Shown piece after piece: positions 6,307-6,977 of a DNA stretch of 6,977 nt. A program made the translations under genes and the position numbers. Under the pieces are notes generated by a model. That model did not search any database, was not told the DNA's origin, and saw only the letters and a list, made by a program, of their open reading frames with translations. Source of the stretch: CAZUVQ01 sp964623915 (GTDB taxonomy: Bacteria; Bacillota; Clostridia; UMGS1883; UMGS1540); the NCBI GenBank assembly GCA_964623915.1, contig CAZUVQ010000087.1:1-6977 (forward strand), written 5' to 3'. Every line of letters starts with the position of its first letter. Position 1 is the stretch's first letter.

Positions 6307-6977
6307 GATTAAAAGACATTTTAGAAATAGCGCAAAAAGGCGGATTTGCGGTGCCGGCTTTTAATGTATACAATATGGAAACCGTTATGGGGATTGTAAA
6401 GGCCGCAGAGGAAGCAAAAGCACCGATTATTATTCAAAGCTACAGCAGGCTTTTTACTAATGAAGAAGGATATTTCGTTTCACCTATTATATTAGCGGCC
6501 GCTAAAAAAGCAAACGTGCCAATATGTTTTCATTTGGATCATGGTGCAGGTGAAAAAGAAGTTATGCGTGCTATAAGATACGGTGCGACAGGAATTATGA
6601 TTGATAAATCAACCCTTCCACTTGAAGAAAATATAGCAGAAACTAAAAAAATCGTTGATATGTGCAGTGCTATTGGCGTAGCGGTGGAAGGCGAACTTGG
6701 ACACATCGGTTCGGTAAATGATGATGTGGCAGCGGAGCATACAAATCCGAATGAGGCAGCTGAGTTTGCAGAAAAAACAGGCGTTGCCGCCCTTGCAGTA
6801 ATGGTAGGCACGGCGCATGGGAGATATAAAAAAGCACCAAAGCTTGATATTAACCGAATAGAAGAAATACATAAGAAAACCCCGGCTTCTCTTGTCCTTC
6901 ATGGTGGAAGCGGCGTTCCTGATGATGAAATCAAGGCGGCAGTAAAAGCCGGTATCAGGAAAATTAACTTTGGAACA
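6297..6977 (+). CDS. Class II (Zn-dependent) ketose-bisphosphate aldolase, FbaA/GatY/KbaY family, 3' end outside window
   Basis: The 227 visible codons cover most of a class II aldolase of about 280-290 residues. Such enzymes cleave fructose- or tagatose-type bisphosphates to dihydroxyacetone phosphate plus an aldehyde. Motifs seen: AVPAFNVYN near the N-terminus (18-26); HLDHG (79-83) with catalytic D81 and zinc ligand H82; GIMIDKSTLPLEENIAET (99-116); VEGELGHIGS (130-139); GTAHGRYK (171-178) with zinc ligand H174; LHGGSGVP (201-208) with zinc ligand H202; and the start of the phosphate-binding KINFGT segment at the window edge. The 28-residue spacing between H174 and H202 equals that in tagatose-bisphosphate aldolases. 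The substrate (fructose-, tagatose- or another ketose-bisphosphate) is not decided. The GTG start overlaps the upstream gene by 10 bp, indicating translational coupling within the operon. Confidence 0.95.
   Translation, partial: MLVGLKDILEIAQKGGFAVPAFNVYNMETVMGIVKAAEEAKAPIIIQSYSRLFTNEEGYFVSPIILAAAKKANVPICFHLDHGAGEKEVMRAIRYGATGIMIDKSTLPLEENIAETKKIVDMCSAIGVAVEGELGHIGSVNDDVAAEHTNPNEAAEFAEKTGVAALAVMVGTAHGRYKKAPKLDINRIEEIHKKTPASLVLHGGSGVPDDEIKAAVKAGIRKINFGT

Noticed and set aside
6496..6503. GCGGCCGC (NotI-type) octamer, striking in AT-rich DNA
   Set aside because: It simply encodes alanine-rich residues (LAAAK) in the aldolase helix; no cloning scar or other boundary is seen around it.

Overview
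The window looks like part of the chromosome of an AT-rich, probably anaerobic Firmicute (Clostridia-like). The grounds are AT-rich third positions and intergenic DNA, strong AGGAGG-type ribosome binding sites, near-perfect sigma-A promoters with 17-bp spacers, a cupin-type AraC regulator, an RpiR regulator and a double [4Fe-4S] ferredoxin-type redox protein. No sequence search was possible, so the taxonomy is an inference.

Layout. (1) Positions 3-332 (+) hold the C-terminal part of a type I glycerate kinase; its 5' end lies outside the window. (2) Two regulators lie on the minus strand: a cupin/AraC-family activator (349-1227) and an RpiR-family SIS-domain regulator (1352-2188). Each has its own well-formed promoter. 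(3) A 175-bp divergent intergenic region (2189-2363) carries a perfect-consensus promoter for the rpiR-type gene, a TTGAAA-17-TATAAT promoter for the rightward operon, and an imperfect inverted repeat overlapping the operon's -35 box, which is a good operator candidate. (4) A tight rightward operon follows: an L-fucose/L-arabinose isomerase-fold protein (2364-3767), an FAD-linked oxidoreductase resembling alkyl-DHAP synthase/GlcD (3779-5197), a GlcF/GlpC-like double [4Fe-4S] protein whose CCG domains have lost all their cysteines (5224-6306), and a class II ketose-bisphosphate aldolase (6297 to the window end, truncated on the right).

How they may work together. The set reads as a carbohydrate or sugar-acid catabolic locus under sugar-phosphate (RpiR) and possibly sugar (AraC) control. 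An aldose-ketose isomerase would feed a ketose, which after phosphorylation by a kinase not seen here would be split by the aldolase. A flavoprotein/iron-sulfur pair would oxidise a hydroxy-acid or related intermediate, and D-glycerate could enter glycolysis through the neighbouring glycerate kinase. The substrate cannot be read from the sequence. This exact gene combination does not match a textbook pathway known to me, and the cysteine-free CCG domain paired with an AGPS-like flavoprotein is the most unusual element.
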